NCBI GenBank assembly: GCA_036971475.1
Contig: JBAIZL010000002.1
Span: forward strand, 15,353,868 to 15,417,867
DNA: 64,000 nt
Source of the DNA: Prosapia bicincta
Lineage: Eukaryota; Arthropoda; Insecta; Hemiptera; Cercopidae
Direction of reading: 5' to 3'
In this document: positions 49,795 through 60,051 of the stretch, piece after piece
How positions within the stretch are numbered: the stretch's first letter is position 1
Layout: the number at the start of each line of letters is the position of its first letter
Position numbers and translations under genes: made by a program
Notes under the pieces: model-generated
Seen by the model: the letters and a program-made list of their open reading frames with translations, nothing else
Database searches by the model: none
What the model was told of the DNA's origin: nothing

Positions 49795-50412
49795 GTCAGG
49801 GTCACAGCAAGAGGGTAATTGGTCGGCAAAGAGATGGGTATACACTAAGAGAATCCTGTGGTGGGATGGGAAAAGAGTTTAAAGGTAACAGTTAGGTGTT
49901 TTCCACCGTAGGCTAATCACGGACTAAGGGAAACTGAGAGGATTTAACGCCCGACTATATTAGAAGAGCGACAAGTATACTTGGCTTGGCTACTGTAACA
50001 CAATAAGGGAAGTTTATGGTAGGGGTGGGAAAAGAGTTCAAAGATAACAGTTATGTTTTCTACACCTTAGGCTAATCATGGACTAAGAGAAACTGAGAGG
50101 ATTTAACGCCCGACTATATTAGAAGATCGACAAGTATACTTGGCTTGGCTACTGTATCACAATAAGTGAAGTTTATGGTAGGAGTGAGAAAAGAGTTTAA
50201 AAGGTAACAGTTAGGTGTTCTACACCGTAGGCTAATCACGGATTAAGGGAAACTGAGAGGATTTAACGCCCGACTATATTAGAAAGTCAACAAGTAGGTA
50301 CTTGGCTTGGCTACTGCAAAGAGGTTAACACACAATAGCGGAATTTTGTGGTAGGAGCGGGGAGAGTACAAAGGCAACAGTTAGGTGATACACCGTAAGG
50401 TCACTGTGATCC
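49795..50412. repeat. ~160-bp tandem repeat, three full copies plus ends
   Basis: Marker phrases GGTAACAGTTAGGTGTT(T/C) and GAGAGGATTTAACGCCCGAC recur at 49883, about 50042, 50202 and 50373 (the last partial). Units differ by a few percent and small indels. A partial, more diverged unit precedes the first. Confidence 0.9.
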
Positions 50413-50499
50413 TATTATATCACATCATATGGTTTATCTACATCCTCCTATTAGACTCTCAATACCCAGTGTCGCTTAGCAATGATTGGAATACATATT

Positions 50500-50775
50500 T
50501 TCTTCATATCGCAGTCACCGGTGTATTTAAATAACATAAAAAAGCGAACTAATGCGTCTGGCGATCTGATCACGTCAGCGACTATCGATCAGATTTCCCG
50601 TCACATCACGCACAGTTCGTCCCGGTGTCGGACTGTAACAATTCATTTTAAATGGGATTCTGAAATATTAAAGCGCCCGCGCCGTGAATACAAAGTCCCT
50701 GATTTTCTCCCCCGCCCCCTGACTCGTCGCGAGACGGCTCAATTTCCTCTATAAAGCAGAATAAGGCACCCGTTT
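50500..50775. promoter_or_regulatory. GC-rich island, possible promoter or enhancer
   Basis: A sharply GC-richer block (GCGCCCGCGCCGTGAATAC, CCCCCGCCCCCTGACTCGTC) ends in CCTCTATAAAGCAG, a TATA-like sequence near 50749. It is open for 90 codons (50482-50754, plus) without a known domain. It could be a core promoter or a CpG-type regulatory island; no downstream gene is seen, so confidence is low. Confidence 0.25.
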
Positions 50776-50779
50776 ACAA

Positions 50780-51475
50780 ATAATTTATCTTCCAATTTCG
50801 CAAGGATAACATTATACGCCTAAGATAAACTCGAAGCAATCACACCCACAAGTCTAGTGTTTTCGAGCATTAAACTACATTTTTACACAAACATCAATGC
50901 CAATTCTCTGATCCATGTGTGTAAGTATAGCTAAAAACTTACCGCGTGTTAGTGCTTTCTCACACAGTTATTATTAGGGAGATAATTGCTGAAGATATAC
51001 AGTCTCTATTATCTAGTTCAAGGTCATAAAAGTTCAAGATCATAAAAACATTGATTTTAAAGGTTGGCAGTATTGTGCAAAATTTTAAAGTATATAAATT
51101 TGATAGTGTCAGTAAATTGGTAATGAAATAAAAACGCTAATGTAACACAGTTGGTAGAAGGGTTAATTACTGATGATGCTTCATAAATATCAATTTATAT
51201 TTGTCTTTCCTAAGAGCAATTTAGAAAAAACAATTATTTTGGGCCTTTCTGTTGTACACTAAAACAAAAACTACTTTGGTGTTTGACATTTTCAAAGAAT
51301 GGAGACAAGATTACAACTGAGAGTTTATAAATGGAATCCAAATAGAATATTAAGGGAAAGATAACAATGAAACAAAAAAATACAAAGGGCGATGGAACAA
51401 AGACGACTCGATGAGGAAGATGTATATGACAATCATTATTGGCTTTAGGGATGTGGAAAACGGTAAACATATGCT
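50780..51475. other. AT-rich noncoding sequence
   Basis: No gene recognised. The minus frame at 51234-51470 is Phe/Pro/Ser-rich with no known domain. Confidence 0.4.
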
Positions 51476-51479
51476 ATGA

Positions 51480-51770
51480 GCTCGTCTAATGGGCCGGCTG
51501 GTCACACGAAACCCTCATGCAGATTGGTACGAAGCTCATCGTCTCGGGGTTGACACTAGTAAACCGGGATAGAAACACACGTTTGAAGTTTGGTTCGTGG
51601 AGGTAATCGTCTCAAAATGGTGGACTTTAGATTCTCCGCATAAGCATCTGTCACTGTATTCTTTGGCAAGGAGGTTAAGTCACGACTGAGGTACTATTTG
51701 TAAACGTTCTTGTTTTCCACCATTTTTCTTTCTTCTTCACTCTTTACACTAAAGTCCACCGCATGAAATC
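51480..51770 (+). repeat. Dispersed family S, copy 1
   Basis: Aligns by eye with 55.46-55.69 kb: ACACTAGTAAACCGGGATAG versus ACGCTAGTCATCCGGGAGAG; TTTGAAGTTTGGTTCGTGGA versus TTTGAGGTTGGATTCGTGGG; CTTTGGCAAGGAGGTTAAGT versus CTTTGGCAAAGAGGTGAAGT; both end CCGCATG. The conserved part reads FEVWFVEVIVS, compared with FEVGFVGVEVS in the other copy. Confidence 0.65.
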
Positions 51771-51779
51771 CGGCGGCTG

Positions 51780-52130
51780 GCTTGTTTAGCGCTGTTACCA
51801 CGTATGGAACCGGCCTCACGATGTATGGTCGAAAGTCGCTTACCCCTGAGTTCTAATTGGCAACCCCCTGAGTGAACACAGTTCCCTAGTTCGAGCGTCG
51901 GGCTCTTAGTCTATGATCCTCCGCACAGGGATCGACGATCGAAGTGGTCGACTCGAAAAAAATCGCTTTCGTCTCTCCCCTCCACTTAACTTCCTACGTC
52001 GTGGCATTGGGGTCCGCAGACGGGCGTTTTGTGCTCGTCAAAAGCAGTTCCTCGTCCCCAGCTTTCCTCGTCGGTAGTGCACGGGATTTATCGAGAGAGT
52101 CGCGGGATTCTACGTCATGGAGATAATTAT
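51780..52130. other. GC-rich block, unrecognised
   Basis: Less AT-rich block following family S. A 60-codon frame (51944-52126, plus) is rich in Ser/Arg with no known domain. Possibly the remainder of the S element. Confidence 0.3.
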
Positions 52131-52354
52131 AATTTCATTATCTTTCCTCTTTTTTGTGCTTTATTAACATTTACAGATTTTTTTAAATAATCTGTGAATG
52201 TTGTCATTGATTGTAGGACTCGTAGTTTAAATTATAGTAGGTTAATGTTTAATTAGTTGTAATAATTATTATTAATATAAAATTCTGAAAACATTGAACT
52301 TCTAGTTCTCGGTTATTAATGTAAAATTCGTTGGGGAAATTGAAAAACACCCTG

Positions 52355-52495
52355 AACTTTATGACGTTGCTTGATGTACAATACATCTTGAATTCACTGA
52401 TTAAACTAATTTTAAAAATACCTTACTAAGTGAGCAAGTAAGCAATTAGGCATTCACTTAGTTGAGTTTTTTTAAAAATAGTTGAACTTTATATA
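52355..52495. mobile_element. PLE-like family B fragment
   Basis: CTTGATGTACAATACATCTT, GATTAAACTAATTTTAAAAA and GAGCAAGTAAGCAATTAGGC match the inner palindrome at 4.1-4.3 kb, including its inverted second half (TTCACTTAGTTGAGTTTTTT). The central loop is deleted. Confidence 0.6.
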
Positions 52496-52534
52496 CACAA
52501 ATCTCACTAGAGTGGTGTATGAATCTTTCGACCT

Positions 52535-52700
52535 TCTATATAACTGTTTTAACGCATAGGTTATGTTACTTTTTTTATATTAATTGTAATTATTTAATAA
52601 AAAGTAACTAAAATGAAATTTTTCTTTTTTGAACTAAATAGGAATTGACACTGAAAATATTTGTTTATATTACGTTTTAGACTGAAATTGTATTAAAGTT
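52535..52700 (+). repeat. Family R, partial copy
   Basis: 3' half only: ATAACTGTTTTAACGCATAG, GGTTATGTTACTTTTTTTAT, AAAAGTAACTAAAATGAAAT and a closing TATATTACGTTTTAGACTGA, collinear with the other copies. Confidence 0.6.
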
Positions 52701-52709
52701 ATACCTAAT

Positions 52710-53085
52710 TATTTATATAAAAAGCCTCTAAACTAACAACAAAATGAGTGTACACATATAGTACGTTCCATTTAAGATACAGCCTATTTAAGTGGATTTT
52801 GCCATTCTTTTTTTACGAGTGGATTATTAAGACTTTGTTTATTTACTAGCTCAATTTTAAACTAAGTCCAAACTAAATAGTATATGTAATATACAATGAT
52901 CCTGGGTATTGGCGAAAAGAAGATTTCAGATTTACATCCGTTTACAATATCTTACTCACAACTTGGGTACACACGGGAGATCAAAGATTAGTATTGGTCA
53001 CACTTCCTTCCTACTGTTAAGGTCACACACTATACTATGTAATAAAAGGAGATTTTATCACTAGTAAAGTAAATGTAATATAAAC
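52710..53085. other. AT-rich noncoding sequence
   Basis: Nothing recognised. Confidence 0.4.
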
Positions 53086-53089
53086 ATGC

Positions 53090-53350
53090 CTGCTTACGGG
53101 AGTCAGCCAGGGAAGTGGTTTTGCAATGTTAATTTGATGAAAGCTCGATAAATGTACCACTCTACCTTGACCTACAACGGACTGCCACAATCGACTTCAC
53201 GATTACTAGTATTAACATTAAACATTCACGTCCCCGAATCCATTATGCAAAGCCAAGTCAAAACGTCTGGTTGCCTGAAGGGCGTTTTACTGCCTTTGAA
53301 TATCTAATTCTTCAAGGTGACTTTAACGAACGATTTTTCATCTCTCGTGA
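53090..53350. other. Candidate conserved noncoding block
   Basis: Higher-complexity sequence without a frame or repeat partner, including CTTGACCTACAACGGACTGC. Candidate regulatory DNA on composition only. Confidence 0.2.
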
Positions 53351-53359
53351 TGTAGTTTG

Positions 53360-54815
53360 TCGGTATAATGTGATGTCGTAAAACTTAGGGTTAATGTAAA
53401 AACGTAGTGAAAATAAGGGGGATATTTTAAACATTGCAACCAATAAGCAAACAAGCGAGAAAATAATTAAATATTTGTGAAAGTGTGAGTTTTGAATAAA
53501 AGGTGAAATTAATACTTTTTCAAATATTTATTTTCTTATATGATCGAACTTAAAATATTCAGACCCTGTTAATTTAACATATGAATATGGGAATTTTAAA
53601 TTTTATTTCAGGCTTGCAATATGCAACATGCTGATAATTTTTAGATGCAATCCAATATGTTGCATGAATATTTGTTTTTTATTTAATGTAGAATCGGCTT
53701 TGATTAAAACAAATGTTTGTGTTTTCAAGATGTTTCATTGACCCCGAGCTAGTCGAAAGACACCCCATAGTGAATACGTCAACCAACACAAGGCCTTTTC
53801 CTGAATTTACAAGGGTGGGTATATTTCGAATCATGGGCTAGGTTCCCGAGTTACTCAATTTCGCACGACACGCGCAGGAGAAATGATATATGGGCTTGCG
53901 GTTGTTAAGATTCCTGTTAAAGGTTTATTAATAATTTAATTTTCTGAACTTATTAACAATAGGGAATGTTTTATCAGTGATGTTACGTTCAGTTTATTGG
54001 TTTCAAAATTTAAATTTGTTATAAAATTGATCTCTTGTAATTATTTCATGTCCTAATATAGCCACGTACGTGTCAGATATTGCCAAAGCATGTTTTTAAA
54101 TTTATTTTTTTGATATTTCTCAATTCAATCAAATTAGTAAATATAGGTTATCAGTGTGCATTAACATAGCTTTGTCTCAAAACAATTTTAAAAAATGTAA
54201 ACCTTTCAATTTGTTGAGTAAAAAATCGTAAAATGAAAATTTCATAAAAAGTGTAATGTTTTGACTATTTAATTGTTTTCAAAATTGAATCTTTTTGTAA
54301 ACACAAACCAGAATTTAATGTAAACTGTCTTTATTGAAACGACTAAACAGACAGTCAGTTTGCCTGATTTAATCGTAAGGTACAATTGTTAAGACAAACA
54401 CTTGACCCAATCACAATGCTACCATTTACAAAATACATGTTATTGTTACAAGTAGATGAGATGTTACAAATATAGAAGGAAAATAATAAATTGTACGTAT
54501 TAAATTCCTTTCAAATGAAATTTAAATCCATCATAATCAACTTGTGGAGAATATTTGGTAATTACCAATTTTTAAGAACTACCTCGGGATTTTGGTAAGA
54601 GACCAAAAAATAAAAAAAGTAATCTAATAAAGTTTCACCGACTAAAATAAATCTGAAAAAATATTACACTGCATTAGGTATGAAACGGGCATCAGTTATT
54701 ATTTATATATAATGATGTTTATTAAAACTTAATTTACAATAAGGTAAAGGTAAGTAGTGGTTCCAAGATTTAGAATAAGATTTTATCAATTCACAACTGA
54801 TTCTGTATTAGAAGG
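53360..54815. other. AT-rich noncoding sequence
   Basis: Nothing recognised. A small less AT-rich patch lies at about 53740-53910. Confidence 0.4.
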
Positions 54816-54819
54816 AGTG

Positions 54820-55050
54820 AATACATTTCTCGCGATAAACTATCACCTCCGATGCACTACCGTTAGTGAGCTTAATCCATCAGTTTGGTCCTGACACGGC
54901 CGTTAATCAGATGACGTCATCATTGGTTATTCCGTCGGAGCGTGAAGGCCCGAGGCTGCCAGGACCGCAATGCATCCAATAATTACATCCTGTGCATCAT
55001 AGATGACGAACTAATTGTTGCGCCTTAACAGGGAAAAGATTAATTGGTCA
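54820..55050. other. Candidate conserved noncoding block
   Basis: GC-richer block with CAGATGACGTCATCATTGGT (a palindromic TGACGTCA site and a CCAAT-type ATTGG), GGACCGCAATGCATCC and TTAATCAG/CTAATTG motifs. No frame. This is the most motif-dense of the candidate regulatory islands. Confidence 0.3.
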
Positions 55051-55180
55051 TCTATTTTCATTTCTGAATTTGCAAATAAAATATATACAACTGCATAAAC
55101 AAATGTTCATAATAATAATTACCTATAAGGTATTTAACAGTAGATTGTACAAGTAAAGTTTAAATTACAAATTTAATGAA

Positions 55181-55567
55181 ATGAACAATATGTCGACTAA
55201 GTGGCCTAGCAAAAACCTGATTCCTAATCTTCATCCGGGGTTTGATCTATGTATGTGTCCCCGTCTATATTCCAGGCTCTACCTGGACGAACTAATCAGA
55301 CTATGTATAGAGGTTAGGAAACTGGCCGTTTGGAAGGTTCTACGGGTCCCGTGTAGCTCTGAAAAAGCGGCCGAACTACTGTCACTGGTTGGGGTTTTTT
55401 TCGATCTAGGGACGGGTGACCGGTTTAAGCATTGCAGCAGGGTCGAAAGAGTCTTTTATACTGGTACGATGACTGACGCTAGTCATCCGGGAGAGATTCA
55501 AGAGTTTGAGGTTGGATTCGTGGGGGTAGAGGTATCACACGCTAGACTAGAGATACTTCCAATATGA
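55181..55567 (+). other. Open frame of 128 codons, unrecognised, overlapping family S
   Basis: Balanced composition and higher GC than the flanks. It starts at an ATG in AT-rich sequence and ends in FEVGFVGVEVSHARLEILPI then stop. The C-terminal 25 residues lie in family S, where the related copies at 51.6 and 56.9 kb keep a similar peptide (FEVWFVEVIVS; LDVGFLGVW). No catalytic motif, signal peptide or membrane segment is visible. It could be the 3' part of an unknown transposon protein or a chance-open relic. I do not recognise it. Confidence 0.35.
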
Positions 55568-55690
55568 ACGATTTAGTTTGTGTGCTTTGGCAAAGAGGTG
55601 AAGTCGAAAGACAGGTACTCCTTGCCACGCTTTTATTTTAGCCAACATCTTCCTCTTCACCTTTTCACAGCTCACTGCCGCATGTTTTTT
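55460..55690 (+). repeat. Dispersed family S, copy 2
   Basis: Partner of 51.48-51.77 kb; see the matching phrases there. After the stop codon of the open frame, the noncoding tail TTTGGCAAAGAGGTGAAGTC and the pyrimidine-rich TTTTATTTTAGCCAACATCT are also shared, so the family spans coding and 3' noncoding sequence. Confidence 0.65.
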
Positions 55691-55699
55691 CAGGGCCCA

Positions 55700-56195
55700 G
55701 ATCGACTCTAAGATCAATCGTAGGACTGTTATGGATACTTGAAACGGATTTCCGGTCTAAATATCGTTCTTGAACGTATTGCGCAAGAAAATATTTTCTA
55801 TTACTCGAGCGTCTAAATTTGGACTTATACGGTGTCCATTGTTTCCTAATTCCATCAAATGACATTTTCTTTTAAAATATCCAATAGCATTATTTTTAAG
55901 AAGGCATTTTTTTTGCTGGTTTCTAACGACATAACACAAGATACATTCTCTTTTTAATATATTTTGAATGGTGCCTTTATCTCATTTTTTTTTTAAAGCA
56001 GGCTATGTTATGTCAGGCGATCAAATCCCAATTATTCTCCAATATATCAAGAGTAGTTTAATGTATTAGACCCAACTTCGCAGTAATAAATATGGCCTAA
56101 TCTGTTTCAATTAAAACCTATGAATAAAACTAAATATACGAATACTTATTTCCGTTTGTTTTATTACAGTAAAAAGATTCACTGTATATATACGT
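55700..56195. other. AT-rich noncoding sequence
   Basis: Nothing recognised. Two overlapping minus frames of 60-66 codons have no known domain. Confidence 0.35.
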
Positions 56196-56204
56196 ATAAT
56201 TATT

Positions 56205-56205
56205 T

Positions 56206-56275
<70 letters not shown>

Positions 56276-56390
56276 CGCAATATGTATTATTGTGTATTAA
56301 TAAAGAACAAAAGTCAAAATACAAATACAAGAATTATATTTGAATATACGATTCAAATATAATTCTTGTATTTGTATTTTGACTTTTGTT

Positions 56391-56455
<65 letters not shown>
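56205..56455. mobile_element. PLE family A stub: perfect 45-bp palindrome between (TA)n tracts
   Basis: (TA)n at about 56213-56270, then ACATATCGCAATATGTATTA, then left arm 56301-56345 (TAAAGAACAAAAGTCAAAAT, ACAAATACAAGAATTATATT, TGAAT). After a 5-bp spacer (ATACG) comes its exact reverse complement (56351-56395), then (TA)n to about 56451. No mismatch is seen between arms. The arm is the outer end of family A (compare 4.98, 58.96 and 62.2 kb) without the ribozyme segment. Confidence 0.85.
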
Positions 56456-56456
<1 letters not shown>

Positions 56457-56889
56457 AGTTATGCAACACTGTTTTCTTGTAACAGTGTTACCAATATATA
56501 TATATATTGGTATATTTAAACATATTTACAGTAAATATCCACCAACAGTGGCCGAATATGTAAACTTGTATGTATGTCTACGTGTATTAGGTCACGCTCA
56601 AACAACACGGCGCAGTGTAGGCAATTTAATGACGTTTTTCTGTGGAAAGTATATCTAAAGAAAGGTCTAAAAAAAATTGATTTAGCTAAAAAAATGTCTA
56701 CAAGAAAAAAGATCTAAACACAAAAACGTCAGGTATATATTTGACTTTTAGACGTAATAAAACGGTCACTATTTTTTGTAATAAATATATCTGTTACATA
56801 TCTGTGTAAATATATCACACAGATTCCGCGAGTTTCAGTGCTTGAGCTGTCAAACAGACTGGTAACACAGCTCGTAACACCAAGACCTT

Positions 56890-57050
56890 CCTGCCATCTC
56901 AGGCATGACGTCAGTCCTCTGAACGGAAGTGACGAGCTTGACGTTGGGTTCTTGGGGGTATGGATTCAGGATGGTTGGTAATAGTTTCTCCCAATAGAGC
57001 ACCTATTTTTGTGCCGAGAGGCTAGGTACTGGAAGTGGTCTCTCTTTATC
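56890..57050 (+). repeat. Dispersed family S, copy 3 (shorter)
   Basis: GAGCTTGACGTTGGGTTCTT then GGGGGTATGGATTCAGGATG, reading ELDVGFLGVWIQDGW, matches the coding part of the other S copies. TGTGCCGAGAGGCTAGGTAC corresponds to the TTTGGCAAAGAGGTGAAGTC tail. Confidence 0.5.
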
Positions 57051-57084
57051 CGTAGAAACATATCACAATAACATATGATAATGT

Positions 57085-57555
57085 TGAAAACACTGTTTCT
57101 TTTTCAATTCCTTCAAATTTTCAATCGTTAAAAACACTTTTATATTCATCCTCTCAAGTTCAAATATATATTTTTAAACTTGTAGTGAATGGCAATTAAT
57201 ACTAATATATATTTTCTTCAAAACATAATTTATTAATTAGATATAAATAATTAATTTTAGTTTTACATGAGAGAAAAACTTTTCAGAAAATGGCCAAGGT
57301 ATGCAATGCAGTTATTTAGTCCCAATTGGCATAAAATAAATGATAACATACGACTTCATAAAGCAGCTTATTTTTTTTTTTAGGTTATGTGGTAAAACAG
57401 CTGTTTTAAAGCGTAGGATATGTTACTTTATTTATTACAATATAACTAACGTTTGTCGTCGTGAGCCTAAGTAGGAGTTGGTTTTACCAGATTTTTTTTT
57501 ATATTACTTGTTTAGACTAAAACTCTATTATTAATATATTGAATTATTTCTAGAA
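57085..57555 (+). repeat. Dispersed repeat family R, copy 4
   Basis: TTTCAATTCCTTCAAATTTT, TCAATCGTTAAAAACACTTT, TATTCATCCTCTCAAGTTCA, TGAGAGAAAAACTTTTCAGA, AAAACAGCTGTTTTAAAGCG and ATGTTACTTTATTTATTACA follow the same order as copies 1-3. Confidence 0.75.
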
Positions 57556-57559
57556 AAAG

Positions 57560-58580
57560 CCTCAAGAATAACACATACAGTACCCTCCCTCTACGATAGT
57601 GCCCCTCTAAGTGCTACTTGGCTGTATTGTATTAGGAGTGGAAATACGTATAGTAAGAATAAATGACACTTTCAACCCTTAATTGTAGCGAAACTTTCCG
57701 TCAGAACATTCAGGTTTATTACTTTATCTTCTATGTGTTTATCCCTTAGAACCTTTCTTCTTGACACTTCTATATAATAAGACATTATAAATTGGTGTCT
57801 TATGTATTGAGTAAAAGTTTTTTCTTTTGTAAATAATACAGCAATAAAAGTTCTTAGGAAATTAGTTCTTCAAAAAGCAATTTTAAAATACATTTTTAAT
57901 AAACGATCGGGGGCACGCTGTTAAATCTTGGTTTCGCTCTATTTTTTTCCCTTTTGGAGTTACGCTTTTTAATTATTACATAGTATAAGAATTTCATAAC
58001 TACACTTAAATGAATACACTGGTTATTGGAATTTCATAACTGCTCGGTTGAATTAATTAAATGGCCGTTGGAATTTCTTAATTACTTAGTTAATTTAATG
58101 CGTTGCTATTTAAAAGATAGGAAAGTGTTGAATGCCCTCAATTCATATTGTTTTATTCATCTTATTGAAATCTTCTTTCTTTAGACGTTCATTATCAACT
58201 CGGAGTAAAATTGTTTTGAATTATGTATCTGTACTTATGCAAGAAATTTTTATTTACCATTTATTATCCTTCGATAGTATTTATATAATACAAACATCTT
58301 TTCTAAAAAAAGAACTTTTTAGTGACATTCTTTTATAGTAATAACAAAGAAAACGACCGGGTAGTTCCTAGTTGTTTCCCTTTTATAAATTCCATCACCG
58401 TATGGGTACTGTAGATTGTCGTACGTTTAACACAATTTACAATTCTAGCCTAATTTTCGTTAGCAAGTAAGCATGCATATTCTTTTTTTAAATAATGGTA
58501 TGCATAATATAATAAACCTTTCTGAATATCCTAAAAGAATTACGCGATTTTAAGTTGTTATTTACTCAATCAATACAAGC
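57560..58580. other. AT-rich noncoding sequence
   Basis: No gene recognised. The 68-codon frame at 58132-58338 has no known domain. Confidence 0.4.
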
Positions 58581-58586
58581 ATAAAT

Positions 58587-58698
<112 letters not shown>

Positions 58699-58731
58699 AT
58701 ATGTTGATATGTTTTCTTGTAATATAGTTAT

Positions 58732-58914
58732 TAAATGAAAAATATTTCAAAACAAGAATACTTTTAATGAATATATTAATTCAAAGCTTTTCGCCGATAT
58801 AATAGTACCAGCATCTTCCTGCTGGTAGCAAGATGCTGGAACTATTTTATCGGCGAAAAGCTTGGAATAAATATATTCATTAAATGTATTCTTGTTTTTG
58901 AAATATTTTTCATT

Positions 58915-58953
<39 letters not shown>
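58732..58953. mobile_element. PLE-like palindrome with family A tail, flanked by (TA)n
   Basis: Arms of about 85 bp: AAATGAAAAATATTTCAAAA to AGCTTTTCGCCGATATAATA, and TATTTTATCGGCGAAAAGCT to GAAATATTTTTCATTTA. The centre holds a second short inverted pair (AGCATCTTCCTGCTGGTAGC / AAGATGCT). Both arms keep GGCGAAAAGCTT, the GAAA plus AAGCTT end seen in family A, but no intact CTGATGA is present. (TA)n follows at about 58917-58953. Confidence 0.75.
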
Positions 58954-58956
<3 letters not shown>

Positions 58957-59164
58957 AAATAAATCAAAATACAAATACAAGAATTATTATTGAATTTACA
59001 ATTCAAAGCTTTTCGTTGGCAAACAGTACCAACATCATCAGGAATATCAAACAATTAAAATTAACATATGTGCAAACTAGATCAAAAAAACAGCGTTGCC
59101 AAATTTGTATTCTTGTATTTGTATTTTGACTTATTTCTTTATTAATACAAAAGAATACATATTG

Positions 59165-59204
<40 letters not shown>

Positions 59205-59205
59205 T
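58954..59205 (-). mobile_element. PLE family A copy
   Basis: The left end AAAGAAATAAATCAAAATAC and right end TTGTATTTTGACTTATTTCT are inverted copies. The internal stretch TCAAACAATTAAAATTAACATATGTGC matches, inverted, the sequence just downstream of the GIY-YIG stop codon at 62.1 kb. The right end continues ATACATATTGCGATATATAT into (TA)n. It is a truncated 3' end of that PLE. Confidence 0.8.
59001..59045 (-). ncRNA. Hammerhead-ribozyme-like motif, family A
   Basis: Same layout as 5077-5121 on the opposite strand: helix I AUUC/GAAU, intact CUGAUGA, extra U, helix II GUUGG/CCAAC with 9-nt loop, GAA, AAGCUU, U, all present without mismatch. Confidence 0.6.
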
Positions 59206-59209
59206 ATGC

Positions 59210-59635
59210 GCCCAAATAAACAGACCTGAAACTGAATCAGTTGAGGTTGCCTTCTCGATCAGCTGTGCTGACTTTTGATTGTTGTCGCATATAGGTGTTG
59301 GCGTATTTCATTTGACGTTAGTTTCTATTAGAATTATGCTAACTACTGCAGACACAATTTTGATCGAAGATCTTTTTTTCGCTCATTTGTAATTGAACGT
59401 GAGAGTGAGCCACGTTTGTCGCACACTTTTCTTTTCAAACTGCCTAACAATTTCCCAAAAGCCCGACTAGTAACGCTGTGATTGTTAATGTTCTTGAAAC
59501 ATTTCGAGGATCAGGTGGTATTATAATACAGCACTGTATCAGGGAGAGGGATATTCGGTTTATACTTTGATGAAGACTATAATAGAAAACCACTTACAGT
59601 AAATCGAGATCTATATAGGGTCATTCTTTATCGTT
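59210..59635. other. Mixed sequence, nothing recognised
   Basis: No gene recognised between the PLE copy and the transposase relic. Confidence 0.4.
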
Positions 59636-59639
59636 TTAT

Positions 59640-60030
59640 AGGAGAGCTCTGGTGTATTTTCCGTGCCTGAAACCCACTTTTTCGTTCATAATGTTTCCAG
59701 AAAGATTGCGTAACCAGCCAAACAGCCTTAGACATTGCTTTCCTTTTCCTTCAAGGGACTTTTTGCAACCACTACATCTCCCGCCTACATCGCAGATCTT
59801 ACACCACCTGACGTCTACCTTACACCACCATCTGGAGAAGATTTTCCGTAATGACTCACCAACGACCATCGTCCAACTACAGGAAAATGTAACCATGTGT
59901 ATTATGACCACCCCTCTTCACCAAAACCATGCAAAATCTTCAAGAACGCTACGAGTTTGGCCTAAAACTGAACCCAGGTCATATAGAACATGTTTTCCCC
60001 CAGTCTAACCAATTTAGCTTATTTTCATCT
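59640..60030 (+). pseudogene. Decayed IS630/mariner-type transposase C-terminus
   Basis: Fragments in shifting frames match the order of the C-terminal half of a DDE transposase of the IS630/mariner group common in insects. Near 59790 one frame gives ADLTPPDVYLTPP, resembling the 'rSPDLtPcDfyLw' segment that holds the third acidic residue. Near 59885 ENVTMCIM follows, and from 59920 TMQNLQERYEFGLKLNPGHI and EHVF, resembling the terminal 'l..R...ci...GgHiEh' block. At least two frameshifts separate them. The catalytic first aspartates are not seen. The 118-codon plus frame and 91-codon minus frame here are out-of-frame shadows. Confidence 0.55.
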
Positions 60031-60051
60031 AAATGTGTTTGTAGAACAGTA

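Noticed and set aside
59636..59911. 91-codon minus frame with several Cys, zinc-finger-like
   Set aside because: It lies antisense to transposase relic fragments on the plus strand, and the Cys spacing fits no zinc-binding motif.
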